Shown here: positions 1 through 11,748 of the stretch, one piece after another
Numbering within the stretch: the first letter of the stretch is position 1
Layout of the letters: each line of letters starts with the position of its first letter
Assembly (NCBI GenBank): GCA_031772115.1
Contig: JAPDPK010000026.1
Coordinates: 3,658,001 to 3,722,000 of the forward strand
Direction: 5' to 3'
DNA from: Heritiera littoralis
Taxonomy: Eukaryota; Streptophyta; Magnoliopsida; Malvales; Malvaceae
DNA length: 64,000 bases
Made by a program: the position numbers and the translations under genes
The notes under the pieces: model-generated
Told to the model about the DNA's origin: nothing
Database searches by the model: none
The model's input: the letters and a program-made list of their open reading frames with translations, nothing else

Positions 1-2526
1 GAAAAGGTGCAAAATGTGGGTCTGTCATTCGGGAAGAGCTGAAGCAAAACAGGGGCTATCGGTTGTAGCTTAAAGGGACGAATGTGGCTGACATTTAGTA
101 TCAACCAAAGGCAAAGAACAAGGGAAGAGAAGAGTGGTTAGGCAACAGGAGCAAGCGATAGCAAAGGAAGGATATTCGGCTACACTTTGAGACTGGTGTT
201 GGCAAAACACAAGTTGGTTGCTGGAGGGTCCAAGACACTTGAACAGTAAATGAATTTAAGTGAAACAGCACCCACGTAGAAGAAAAGAAAGGAAAGCATG
301 GGCCCCTATCGGTTTGAGTTAATAAATAGAAGGTAAGACTCACGGCAAAAAAAAAAAAAAAAAGAGAGAGTTTTGTTTTCTCATGGCTTGTTAGTGTAAG
401 ATCTACTTAGATAGATTTAGTTCAGTGAAAATAATATGAATATTAATGTCAGGGTATTGTAGGGTGTTTATTGGTTGAAGAAGAGCTTGGTGTAGGTTCG
501 GCTAGTGGGAAAATTAAAGGTAAAAGATTTTTCTTTTGTGTAAGCTTAATGTAAATGAATTGTATGATAATGTGGGAATATGACATGATGATAAGCAGCT
601 AGAAATTTGAAGGATAAAGCCAAAAGGAAACTTTGGCAGCCAAGAGAGAAATTTACAAGGTAATGATTTTTATAGAAGGCCTTAAAAATATGAAATTTCT
701 CAAGGTGGATAAATAACAAAATCTTTGGTGCCTTAATGTAGGAAATTTTTGAGATAGTAGATGTTCAATATCCTAAACTAAAGTGCTTAAGTGGTAAGGT
801 GTATGAGTGGTACACATTAGGTAAGGGAATATACGGTAAATGCTTATCAGTCTGCTATGCTTATGCATGTTTAAATTAATGTTATTTAATATTTATGGAT
901 TTAAATGCATTTTTGGTTAAATTTCCAAATATGTTGGATTGAGTTTAAAATGCATAATGTTTGAGATTTGGATTTGGATTTGCATTGAAAATTGGTGCAT
1001 TAAAGATATATTGCTTGATTGAGTTTTCTACAGGTATTTGATTATGGTTATGACGCTGGGTAGTATTCTACCTATGCCGTTATAATGCCGAAATTTCGTT
1101 AGAAATTGTCTAAATAAGTTTCTTGATATTAAATTAGATTTATAAAATGCCTTTAAAACCTCATGCATATTAATCATTGTTACTTGTTATCGAGATAATG
1201 GTTTTTAAGCCTGACTTCGTACGATTAGATTTTCAAAACTATAAGTATGTGAAACGATTTATGCTTTTGGTACTAAACCTATATTGTAAGATCTATTTCT
1301 AAACGAGTTTTGACTCATGAGACACGTGATGATGTATAATGCCTGTGTGGCACTTGGAAATGCCTGTGTGGCACTTGGAAATGCCTGTGTGGCACTCGCC
1401 TATGTGGCGTTTAATTATGCCTGTGTGTCATTTAGTAAGCCTGTGTGGCATTGAGGCGCCATATACGTAATTGCGTCATGGATCCCGCCTGTGTGGCAAA
1501 TGGGTAGCAATAATTACGTATAATTGTTAGACAACTAGTCGTGACTTGTACCTCAGCTACTAGATGATCACTGGTGCTGGGATGATTCATGATCATGGAT
1601 AGAGCCCTGGTATGGGACTTTGACCACTGCTAGCTACAGTGGATGCTTTCATAGAAAGCTTCTTGGTTATATTTCCAAAGATCCCGGTTACGTTACCAAA
1701 TCTCATAAATGTGTGCCTGTCTCATGAAAATATTTTTAAATGTATATCACGATACTGTATCTTGATTTTGTGAATGCGTGAGTACTAATATGTTTGGAAA
1801 TTACTTGGCATAACATTTTATAGCTTACAAACTATGGCTTATCAACTTTGTATTATTTTCGATAAAACATATTTAAGCATGAGTTTTTGGCGCATTCATT
1901 CAGACATACACATGCATTAAACATAGTAGAAACCTAACATCATTTAGCGTATGTTTTCTTACTGGGCTTTCCCCAAAGCCCCTTCCACCTCAGATTATTT
2001 CAGGTAGACTCGGCACGAGCGTGGTGCATCGAGAGTTTTTTTGTCGAGCTGCAGAAAGTTATATTTTAAGCCAAGGTATAATCTTTTGTTCTTTTGTTTA
2101 TATCCCATACTAAATTCTTTTGTGTACACAGTGTATAGGATTCGGGATGTAAGTACTAGGTGATATCGAGTCTGCAAACATACTGTGATTCGTAGTTAAG
2201 TTGTAATCTTGATATGTTTACATATTGAATCACATGGATGTCTAGTATGTTAGAAGTCACATGGAGATTTGAAATTTCTACAGGTTGAAACGATGATGTA
2301 CTTAATATGGGGATGGATACTAGACTAAAATAGGGGTGAAGTTTTTTTTTCAGTGTCGTTTTCGACACGTCTTATGAGAACACTATACTGGGACCTTAGA
2401 CAACTAGTTTTAAACAAATATAAGAGTAAGACTACTCATTAGGTTTTTAGCTACACTGAACGGGTGACAAACATAGGAAGTGAAGGAAAAAGTTAACCCG
2501 AAAATCCGGCTTCCAAGGGCGTTACA
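1..2526 (+). mobile_element. Probable gypsy-type LTR debris, 3' end at about 2526
   Basis: No host gene is visible here. The segment reads like the long LTR of a plant gypsy element. A stretch near 1955-2060 (tail of a processed signal, then a C-rich block and a purine-rich splice-like region) resembles the same part of the gypsy LTR at 45398-48440. It ends in a motif finishing gggcgttaca, which looks like an LTR terminus. No TG start, PBS or partner LTR lies in the window, so the left boundary is unknown and this may be a solo LTR or the 3' LTR of an element lying to the left. The assignment rests on general appearance, not on an alignment. Confidence 0.4.
1339..1496. repeat. Short minisatellite, about 21-bp unit (tgcctgtgtggcacttgga)
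   Basis: The first three units are almost perfect direct repeats of 20-21 bp. Further units to 1496 are degenerate (tatgtggcg, gtgtgtcattt, gtgtggcattga, gtgtggcaaatg). It sits inside the LTR-like debris and probably arose by slippage there. Confidence 0.8.
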
Positions 2527-3282
2527 TGAAATGAGCTTTAAGTCCTTAAAAGAGTTTGATGAAGTTATACTCCAGAGAAGTGAAACTCACTCTCTCGTTC
2601 AATTATCAGATTCTACACGTGTGGGATCATCTTCTCAATCTGCCTACGATCTATAGAAGAACAACTTTGAACTTTGGTCAAGTTTAACATGTTGTAGCAA
2701 GCAACTTTGCTGATACTTGCAAGTACAAGGAACATTACTGTCTTAGGAAGTGGTATGGCAAAATGGTAGAAATAGTTATTTCAGAAAACACAGAACCTAT
2801 CAGTACAGTACGGTGGTAACTTTGAGTGATTGATTACCTTATTATTTAGGGTCAGAACGAGTTCTAGTCTATTTAAAGAACACAAGAAGCACAAAGACAA
2901 TAAATGAATAATCGTGCTTGGTTTAGCTGTTTTCCTATTGTTTCTGTCCAGTCAGCTATTAGTGCTCTTTGTAGAAACTGGGGCATAACTCTTTCATAAT
3001 TTGCTAGTTAGCTGTTGCTTCCGGGAGTTCTCCCTTCAGTTATCCAAAAGTAAGAAAATTCATTAACTTCGGAATGATTACAAAATACATTAGGCTACAA
3101 AATCCATCAAGTTATTATCACTCGTAAGAGATTGATTATTTTCAAATACAGAACCATGCTTATTTAGGCTAAGCCACATTGGACACAGTAGTTGCTAAAC
3201 TATTATAACACAAGCAAGAGGAAATACCTATATATAATAGACTGTCGATATATCGGATAATTATCCTTAGCAAGTTACCAAT
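2527..3282. other. Intergenic; 3' flank of the receptor-kinase gene
   Basis: I see no gene, RNA or repeat that I can name in these 756 bases. The portion next to 3283 should hold the 3' UTR and polyadenylation site of the minus-strand receptor kinase. Confidence 0.5.
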
Positions 3283-6200
3283 TCAGACGTTATTAAGTGG
3301 TGATCTTCCAGTCTCATCAGTGATCTCCGGGGTGTAATCGGCAGAGATGTGCACTTCATCCTCCTTAGTGCTAAACTCGCAGCTTGCATGGTTAGATGGC
3401 TCTTCCCTGGACATGCTCCTGGAATAGTTGGAAAATGAGCGGCTAACCATGGTCTTGGCCCGAGCAAAACCATCAGCTGAGTAGGGGGCCAGAGATGGAG
3501 TATAATTAAGCCGACTTTTTCCCTTTAGAACTTTTACCACCTCGGACATACTAGGCCTAAGTGTTGGAGATGGGTTGGTGCAAAGCATTGCTAATTCTAG
3601 AATCGTTTTCGCTTCTTTTGCTGCGTAGTCGGATCCCAGAATTTGATCAACCAGAGCTAAAAGATCCCCCTTCTCTTGCAAGACATAAGCCTGCAGAGTT
3701 AACAACATGGTGATTTGCTCATTTTCAAGACAAAACAGGAACATAATTCTCCGAGTTGAAAAGGATATGTCTAGCACTTACCAAATCTAGAAGGTAAACG
3801 CTCTCATCATTTGGCCTGTAACTGGCACTATTCTGCCCGCTGACAATTTCAAGCAAGACCACTCCAAAGCTGTAAACATCTGCTTTACTGGTCAGATGAC
3901 CTCGCATGGCATACTCAGGAGCCATGTATCCACTGTAAGACAAAAAGAAAAAAAAGTTTTGGTCAATTAATTATAGAATTCATTTTTTTATAACAGTTGA
4001 GATAAAATGGCTTTTAATCACTACGTGGTTCCAGCTATCTTCGTAATGACATGCGTCTTCTCTCCTTCATGAAGCCTGGCAAATCCAAAATCGGATATTT
4101 TTGCTGTAAAATCCTTGTCAAGGAGAATGTTGGTTGTCTTGATATCCCTGTGAATAATTTTCAGCTTGGATTCTTCATGGAGAAATGCCAGTCCCTTGGC
4201 TATCCCACGGCAGATTTTAGACCTGATCGCCCAATTAAGTTGCACCCTCAGTTCTTCAGGACCTGCTTGTCACATGCCATGCAATAAGTATATTGAAAAC
4301 TTCATATAAAAGTGTATCGGATTGTTGAAGCAATTGTAAAGCATAGAATCAGACAGGCTTACCAAATAGTGCATGTGCAAGAGAATTATTTTCCATGTAC
4401 TCGTAGACTAGAAGCAGTTGGTTTTCATCTATGCAGCACCCTAGTAGTTTTACTAGATTTGGGTGTTGCAAAGCTGATATAACGCCAACTTCATTGACAA
4501 ATTCACGACTCCCTTGCTTTGATTTTGCAGAAAGCTTCTTTACAGCTATTGCAGTCCCATTGGGAAGCACTCCCTGTTTATGCCAAAATTAGAGATTTCT
4601 CATAGAAAATCATGCTGACAGTTTGGAAGTTTATCTTGTCATCTAGCAGTATGCACAAGGAGACTATACCTTGAAGACAGCTCCGAAGCCTCCTTCACCA
4701 ATCTTGTTTTCATTGCTAAAATTTTGTGTGGCAACTTTTAGTTGCCGGTATGTGAAAAGTCCTCCACCAGGCAATGAAATAAGTTCTTTTTGCGCTGTTA
4801 ATAGTTGCAAAAAACTAATAAGGATCATTTCAGCAACACAATTTAGTAGCTAAACGCCTAAACCCCACTTAACGCTAGTTAATTTAGTCTTTAATTACCT
4901 TCAATTTGTGATTCGTTGCCACGAATATAACCCATTTTCCAAAGGAAAAGGAAAATGAGAACCAAGAATAGAACAATGGATCCTGAAATCCCAGCAAAAC
5001 TTAAAGCAGAAAGCTTTTTGGAAGGCTTCACAGGTTTAAGAACTGCATTTGAAACATGAAAGTTGGTAGTTGTGAAAATTTTATAGGGAAACTAAAAGAA
5101 AGAAAACCAGACCAGCTAGCACGAAGAGGTGTGCTGGGAGGCTATTATACCAGGCTCCACTGAAATAGCTGAAACAAGAGGACCATAAAGCTCAATGGGA
5201 CCGCGTTTCGACCCTTTTCCGGCCCAGTATAAGTGAATTTCAAGGCTGTTTTCCTTGACTTCAGCTTGAAACGTCTGAGAAACATTCTTGTTTAGACCAC
5301 CAGCAGCATCTTTGATATTAAAATCAGCTAAGACCTTTGTACCCTGCAGTTGCAATCAGCTATGTTAAATACTTCTGTAGCTAGCATGAACTAAGTTCCT
5401 ATACACTGATTAATGAAAAAAAAGTTTACCTGAATCAAGACATCGAAAAGGCGATTTCCCCTGCTCTTATGTTCAGCTTCCTCTTTAATGGTGATTTCAG
5501 CAAAATCAAGCTTTACCGTATACAAGCCATTTTTCATGCAGAATCCGAAATACTTCAAAGATATTGGAGCAACACGAGCTGTCTTGTATAACGATGCATC
5601 TTTGTTTTCAAATCCACACTCTTCATGTGATTCAATTGAGCGTATGTAACTCATGGACTCGTTTTGCACCGGGTCATATATTCCCATGCTACTATACCCC
5701 CATTTCCCGTCATCACTAATATAGAATGTTGAAGCTCCTTCTGGTTGCGTGTCGCGTTCAAATATACCTTTGCCTGCTGTTACCTTGTCACCTCCACAAT
5801 TGATATACAACCGGTCATCTGAAACCAAATGTTGTCAAGGATGGTTAACAAACCTTGGTTTTCAAAGTACTAAGAAACTCAACATGTCAACATAAAACAA
5901 TTACTTGGTTTTCAAGTAATTCTAACTCAGAAAAAATAATTACTTGACTGTTTGAAAATGAAAGAAATTAGCAATTTGAAAATCAAAAAGGCTACTTACT
6001 TTCCAATTGATCTTCACCACAGGAAAAATTGTTCCTTTGCCATGCACTATCCCTTTAAAAAAGAAAAACGGGTTAGGGCTAGAATTTGCGGACAAGATGT
6101 ATACCATTGCTTGCACAGAAATGGAGAAAGAAGCACTGAGGCTAAAGCTTACAACTCTGTTGATGATGAAGAGCAGCATGCAAATGTATTCCTGAAGATT

Positions 6201-9200
6201 TATGCATGGAAGAAAAGGTATTAATTAATAGAGAAGCTATAAAAAAAAGGGTTATTTTCTTTTACTCGTTTGCCTTACATATTCCTGTTGGATCCGGAAT
6301 TTACTACAGATGAATATGTGAAATTGTTCTCTGAGAAATCCCTGCACAACATTACATTTAAAACAATTAAAAACTGAATGATTTCTAACACGAGAACAAT
6401 ATATGATCTATTTAAAGACTGCTTATTCTTATTATTTTTCAAACCAAAGAATTCAAGACAATTAATGTAATCTTTTATTTAAGTTAAATCCATTCAATGA
6501 AAATACAAATCCAAGAATATTACTGACAATCATTGTAATATATCACAAAAGATAGTAAATAATCACTCAAATTGCTCTCAACAAATGAAGCCAATGATTA
6601 ACGCAGCTGGAAGAATTACATTTTTTTTTTTAATTTTAAAAGAAAAAAACTATGGCCAAAATTATCTACATGGTGAAAGTAAAAGTGATGTTGGACTTAC
6701 AGATTTGCTTCTGTTTTATTTGACCATGTAGGAATTGAGCCTGTTAGTTTATTTGCTCGAAAAAATCTGATAAGGTAAAAGAACATTAAGCACACAAATA
6801 ATGTAATTCTATCTAAAGGGGCAAACACCGAATCGGATCATAAGAAACATGGTATTAATTTGTTGTTAACAAAGATCTAAAACAACTTCTCTTACATGTT
6901 TGTTATGTTTCCATAGTCAGAGAAATCTGGGACTTCACCAGTCAATTTGTTGTAGCTCAAGTCCCTGCATTGAAAAATTAATATAAAATGAAAAACAAGT
7001 GAAGAAAAGAATCAGAAAAATCATAGAGGAATACTTGCTAATTGCTCATATTGCAAAGAACCCTGTTCTCATCTAATACTACTAATTCGAATACAAATTA
7101 TTAGCGGTTAAGTCTCATTTCTGCATAGAATAGGTGATGCCTCTGTCACACTTGTTTATAACATTTCCATCTCTATCAAACTGTTTTTATACTACCAGAA
7201 GCTAAGTCAAAGATGTTCATCAGTCTGAGAGCACATCTCACCTAGAAAATGATACAAGGCCATCTTAATTACTTGAATTGTTATGTTTTATTTGAATTGT
7301 TACAGTTATTCAAGAGTAAATAGCACGTTCTATGGAGAAAATGACTTACAGATGGCTCAAGGCTTGGAACCCACCAATATATGATGGAATTGAACCATTG
7401 ATTGAACAGTTCCTCAGGACCCTAAAGAAAGGCAAAGGATCAGTATGATTAAATTGGCATTAAGAATACTTTTTCTGATAACAGATTAACCAAATATTTC
7501 AGAAAAAACACTCACAAAGTTTCAAGTTTTGTCATTTTCAAAATATCTGGAAATGTGAAAAGTTCTCCATTTCTTCCATATAAGTCAGCAATGCGCCTGG
7601 ACAGTTGACACCAAGCAGGATATCAGATTCAGAGGGTTAGAAACATTGGTATTAGTTCAATTCAAATTTTCGAATCCATCCAGCTGCAATAAGAGCATTA
7701 CATCTCGGTGACATTCTCCAGGGAGGAGATTGTATGAGGAAGAGGCCCTTGAAAATGGTTCCCTTGGAGTATCCTGTTAAAACCAAAATGTTCTAAGCAA
7801 ATATTCAGATCAAAGTTCAGAACATTCAGTCAGTAAAAAGGTGTATTAATTCGAACAAGATGCTTACAGTATTTGCAACTGGTTCCATTTTCCAATATAT
7901 GTTGGGATTGGACCAATGAATTCATTCCCCCGAACGTTGCTGCAGATTGAAAAAACAATAATCAAAAATATAGTTTGAACCTAAATAAACAAAATGAAAG
8001 AGGAACACTTTTCCTTACAAGTGCCTTAAGCTTGTAAGATTGGCAAGGCTTTCAGGCAACTGTCCATGAAATTTATTGTTTGCCAGCACTCTGCAATTAT
8101 AGAGGAAGCCAATTACATGCCATTTAGGTAGTCACATTCAAGATATTTCAGTTTCTGTTCAACCTTGGGTAAAGAAAGGAATGTAAAATAAAAAACCTTA
8201 CATGCGATAGACATTGTTTAAGTTTCCAAGAGACAAAGGAAGCGTCCCAGTTAACCGGTTATCAGATAAACGACTGAGGAAATCAAGTCAGAAACAGAAT
8301 AGAGCAATGGTTAGCATAGGCAAGAACAAGAAGCAGAAAATCAAAGCTCAGTGATGGAAAAGGTATTACAGGAACTGAAGGCTTGAAATGTTTCCTAAAG
8401 TCTTAGGAATATTTCCAGATAGAAGGTTCTCTGCGAAGTCCCTGCAAGCAGAAAAAACAAAAGATAATAATACAATAAATATGTATTTTGCTGACATATG
8501 CCCTGCTAGTGAATGGAAAAAGATGATGAGTTTCAATAGCAGAACAAAAAGATTTTGCTACTTACAGAGTTTCAATAGATGATGAGTTACCCAGATTTGG
8601 TGGTATCGAACCCTTTAGCCAGTTTTGCGATAGAATACTTCAACAAAACACCATTAAAGAGTAAAGATTAGCAAGGGGAATGACAAAAAAAAATTGGATA
8701 AATTCAAATTGGATTATGCAAATTTCTAAACAAAAGAAACAACGCAATCTATAAAGATAGATTAAGGAGAGGAAACAAATGGCAAATTAAATTGCATGTG
8801 TGGAAGAATTGTAGACTTACAGAATATTCAATGAGTTCATTTGGCCAAAGAAGTCAGGTATTTGCCCATCCAGATCATTTGAGGAAAGATCGCTATCATA
8901 AATAGGATTGTAAACTTGGGAGTTTATATCAGAACATCAAAAGAACAGATCAAAATTATAACCCCAGGATGTTAACGAGAAAGGAACTTACAGGAATTCC
9001 AGTTGCTTCAGATTTCTTAATGCATCTGGGATGTTTCCATGGATCCCGTTTGAACTCAAGTCGCTGAAAAATGCAGCAACAAAACAAAAGGATGAAGAAG
9101 AAACAGGATGAAGAGCACACACTCTCCACTGCTCTAACAAAATTTGAGGTAGTTACAGGTATGATCATGATTATCTAGACATGAACATGCATATGAGTAC

Positions 9201-11528
9201 AAATATCAGATTTGGTTAACAGAATTTGAAAATCCTTCTAGGATTGAGACAACGCCAATGATTTTCTACTTTGATCAAACAGATTTTGATCTTGATCAGA
9301 TAATTGTTTCATCATTCTTATCTTGAAAGAGCAAGAAAATCATTTTAGTGTGTTATAGTCTTGAAAAGACAACATCAGACAACAACTAAGGCTTGATTTA
9401 ACGGTTGCTATCCCTTCTTAGGAGGTATTAGGTTCAAGGTTTGATTTTCCATTCACTTCTTTACCTCCTATGAACCAAAAGCAAAAAAAAAAAAAAGACA
9501 ACATCAGACTTTGTACTTCTCCCACAAAATTGGTGAAAATTCAACCTAAAATCGACAACAAATGGAGGGTTCAACTTAAATATTACATAAAAAGTCAATA
9601 TTTAATAGACATGGATAAACTATTTTAACATGCCCTATCTCTTGTAGCATAACTATAATGTGACAACCTAAGCATATAAGACAAGTCTCATCATGTGTAA
9701 ATGGAATTATTCGAGAAAGATAAGATAAAAATCATATAATAGAACTTGAACTTTGACATTATATTAAATATTCAATCTAAAACTAAATTATAATAGATGA
9801 AAAACTCATAAAAATAAGATCACAAAAAACTCAATATTTAAAACGAATGAGGATATTTGTAATTACAATTACCAAAAAAACTCAATATTTAATAGAACCA
9901 TTATATGCATGCAAATGAATTTAAGAAAAAAATTCAGTTCTAGTGTCATTTGAACCAATGAATTTGATAACATCATGCTGTTTTAATTAAAAATTATAGA
10001 AGAAATTTAAGAAAATAAAAAGACTTACATTGAGACCAGGTAGGTCAAATTTCCTATAGCTGAAGGAATTTCACCCCATAGACGCATGTCAGAAAAATCG
10101 CTGGTAATGAAAAACAGTTGAGAAAGGTTAAAATTTTGCTTTTTAAATAAAAAAAGTACTAACATTAAAATTTCCATTAACCAAAGACTAGGCCTAGACC
10201 AGGTAGGTCAAATATCTAATTAGTCTCAACAGTTTACTTCAGACTTTCTTTTTGTTTTTTATTCTTAAAATTATATCTTATAATCTTAAATACGGCACAA
10301 TAATAAAAATTAAAAATAATATAAAAATATATAAAAATAATATAAATTAAAATTTATTAAATATATAAATTTAACAAAAATTAAAATAATTGTTTGACTA
10401 ATTAGCACAAATTTTATTAAAGTAATTTTAATATTTTACACAAAATAAATTGAATTTAATAATACACAAATATAAAATACATATACAAATTATCACATCT
10501 AGCTGAATTAATATTTTTTATTAAAAAGTAACACCTATTTCAATATTAATCATGAAATTAAATGGAAACACATTTTTTTATAATAAAGGGAATAGAGATT
10601 TCGTACATTGCTGTCACTCGGCAAAATTTCTGATTTATTATATTGCAATCGCATCGCACCTTGGCTGAATTATTATTACACCCCTTGCTTGAAAATTCAT
10701 TCTCATCACTTTCCCAAGTCAACCTCAAAGCATGAGCTACAGTATTGATAGCATCCGCTATCATTGGAAAAAGTCATGTTAGTCTTTTTCTTTTAGCACA
10801 AAATATAGATATTAATAGAAAAATATCTCATACAATATAGTGGAGTTTTTAATTCTACTAATGTAACACATCTTTCTTGAAGTATATTTAAAATTTTTAA
10901 AAAATAAACTATGAAAATATTTTAATTCTATCTACAAAATAAAAAAATTTCACTATTATTGCATAAAAAAAATTTAATTAAGAGTAAATTTCTTCATCAC
11001 TCTACATATAAAAAATCAAATTAAAAGAGTTATAAAAATAGAATTATGCAACGTACAATGAAATGCTAATTACACGATAATTACCTTGATTCAAATATAA
11101 TTTAATCATTTAATCTAAACTCATAATAATTTAATAATAATAACAATAACTTTACATACAAACATTTTAAAATCAAATCTTATTTATCTCGACCTAACTA
11201 TATTAAAAAAAAAAACCTAAATAAGAGAAAAGAAAAACGAAGCTGAACTAATTAATTTCTATATATGTATCATTTTAACCTAACCTAATATTTGAAGTTA
11301 CTATAAATAGTAAGCCTACAACATGGAATATTCCAACATAAAAGAACTAATGTCTTGTCTAGCTGTATCAAAATTACCATCAGTCGGGTCAAGATCAACT
11401 GTGTTTCGAGGAAGTTGAGCTTCATGACTCACTGCCAGAAGCAGAACTAAAACAACATGAAAAATTAACACCTCTCCTCTGATTCTGAACATGTTCTCCC
11501 TCAAGCTTAATCTCACCTTGGTTTTCAT
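3283..11528 (-). CDS. LRR-malectin receptor-like Ser/Thr kinase (LRR-VIII-2 type, RKF1-like)
   Basis: A plasma-membrane receptor kinase reconstructed from 25 exons, 3213 coding bases, 1070 aa, with phase conserved at every junction. Exons, 5' to 3': 11528-11378, 10757-10607, 10100-10029, 9063-8992, 8892-8821, 8637-8566, 8441-8370, 8273-8202, 8090-8019, 7939-7868, 7773-7702, 7596-7516, 7421-7350, 6964-6896, 6766-6701, 6341-6279, 6052-6000, 5818-5430, 5343-5151, 5042-4899, 4794-4670, 4573-4363, 4262-4025, 3932-3782, 3690-3283. Order of domains: signal peptide (about 1-38; Met13 is an alternative start that gives a more usual one), Cys-containing N-cap, about 14 LRRs (to about 440) mostly one per 72-nt exon, malectin domain (about 455-640), TM helix (about 659-680), kinase (about 719-990). 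The kinase keeps the glycine loop IGEGGFG (725-731), Lys747, HRD Asp845 and DFG Asp863, so it should be active. Family members are known as cell-surface receptors; ligand and pathway cannot be told from sequence. The subfamily is firm, the exact Arabidopsis orthologue is not. Confidence 0.93.
9381..9492 (+). mobile_element. SINE-like insertion in intron 3 of the receptor kinase
   Basis: About 112 bp ending in an A-run and bounded by a 17-bp direct repeat (aaaagacaacatcagac at 9364-9380 and 9493-9509), which is the signature of target-primed insertion. A pol III B-box-like motif (ggttcaaggtt) lies in the middle; the A box is weak. It inserts in antisense orientation to the host gene, well away from splice sites. 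Confidence 0.72.
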
Positions 11529-11552
11529 GGCGTTGCATGCTCACAACCTAAC

Positions 11553-11564
11553 CTATATATATAG
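11553..11564 (-). promoter_or_regulatory. TATA-box candidate of the receptor-kinase gene
   Basis: ctatatatatag lies 25-36 bp upstream of the ATG at 11528. If used at the usual 25-35 bp spacing, transcription would start almost at the ATG, leaving a very short leader; this would favour use of the second in-frame ATG (codon 13). The promoter is only about 220 bp long before the LINE at 11749. Confidence 0.4.
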
Positions 11565-11748
11565 TAATTCCAAGAGCGAGAGCGGAAAGCCACCTTGTAC
11601 AGAGAAACTTGAGATTCCAACTTGACAATATTTCAAGAATAAAATAACAAGCACCAATGACTCCTTGACATCCTCAAATGGAAAACACATTGCCCATAAT
11701 TTAAAGCCAATACGTCAAGTTGATTAATGCTGAAATCCCATATATGTT

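Noticed and set aside
9387..9450. Possible tRNA from the ggttcaaggtt motif
   Set aside because: The segment has an A-tail and a 17-bp TSD and no acceptor stem, so it is a SINE-like insert, not a tRNA gene.
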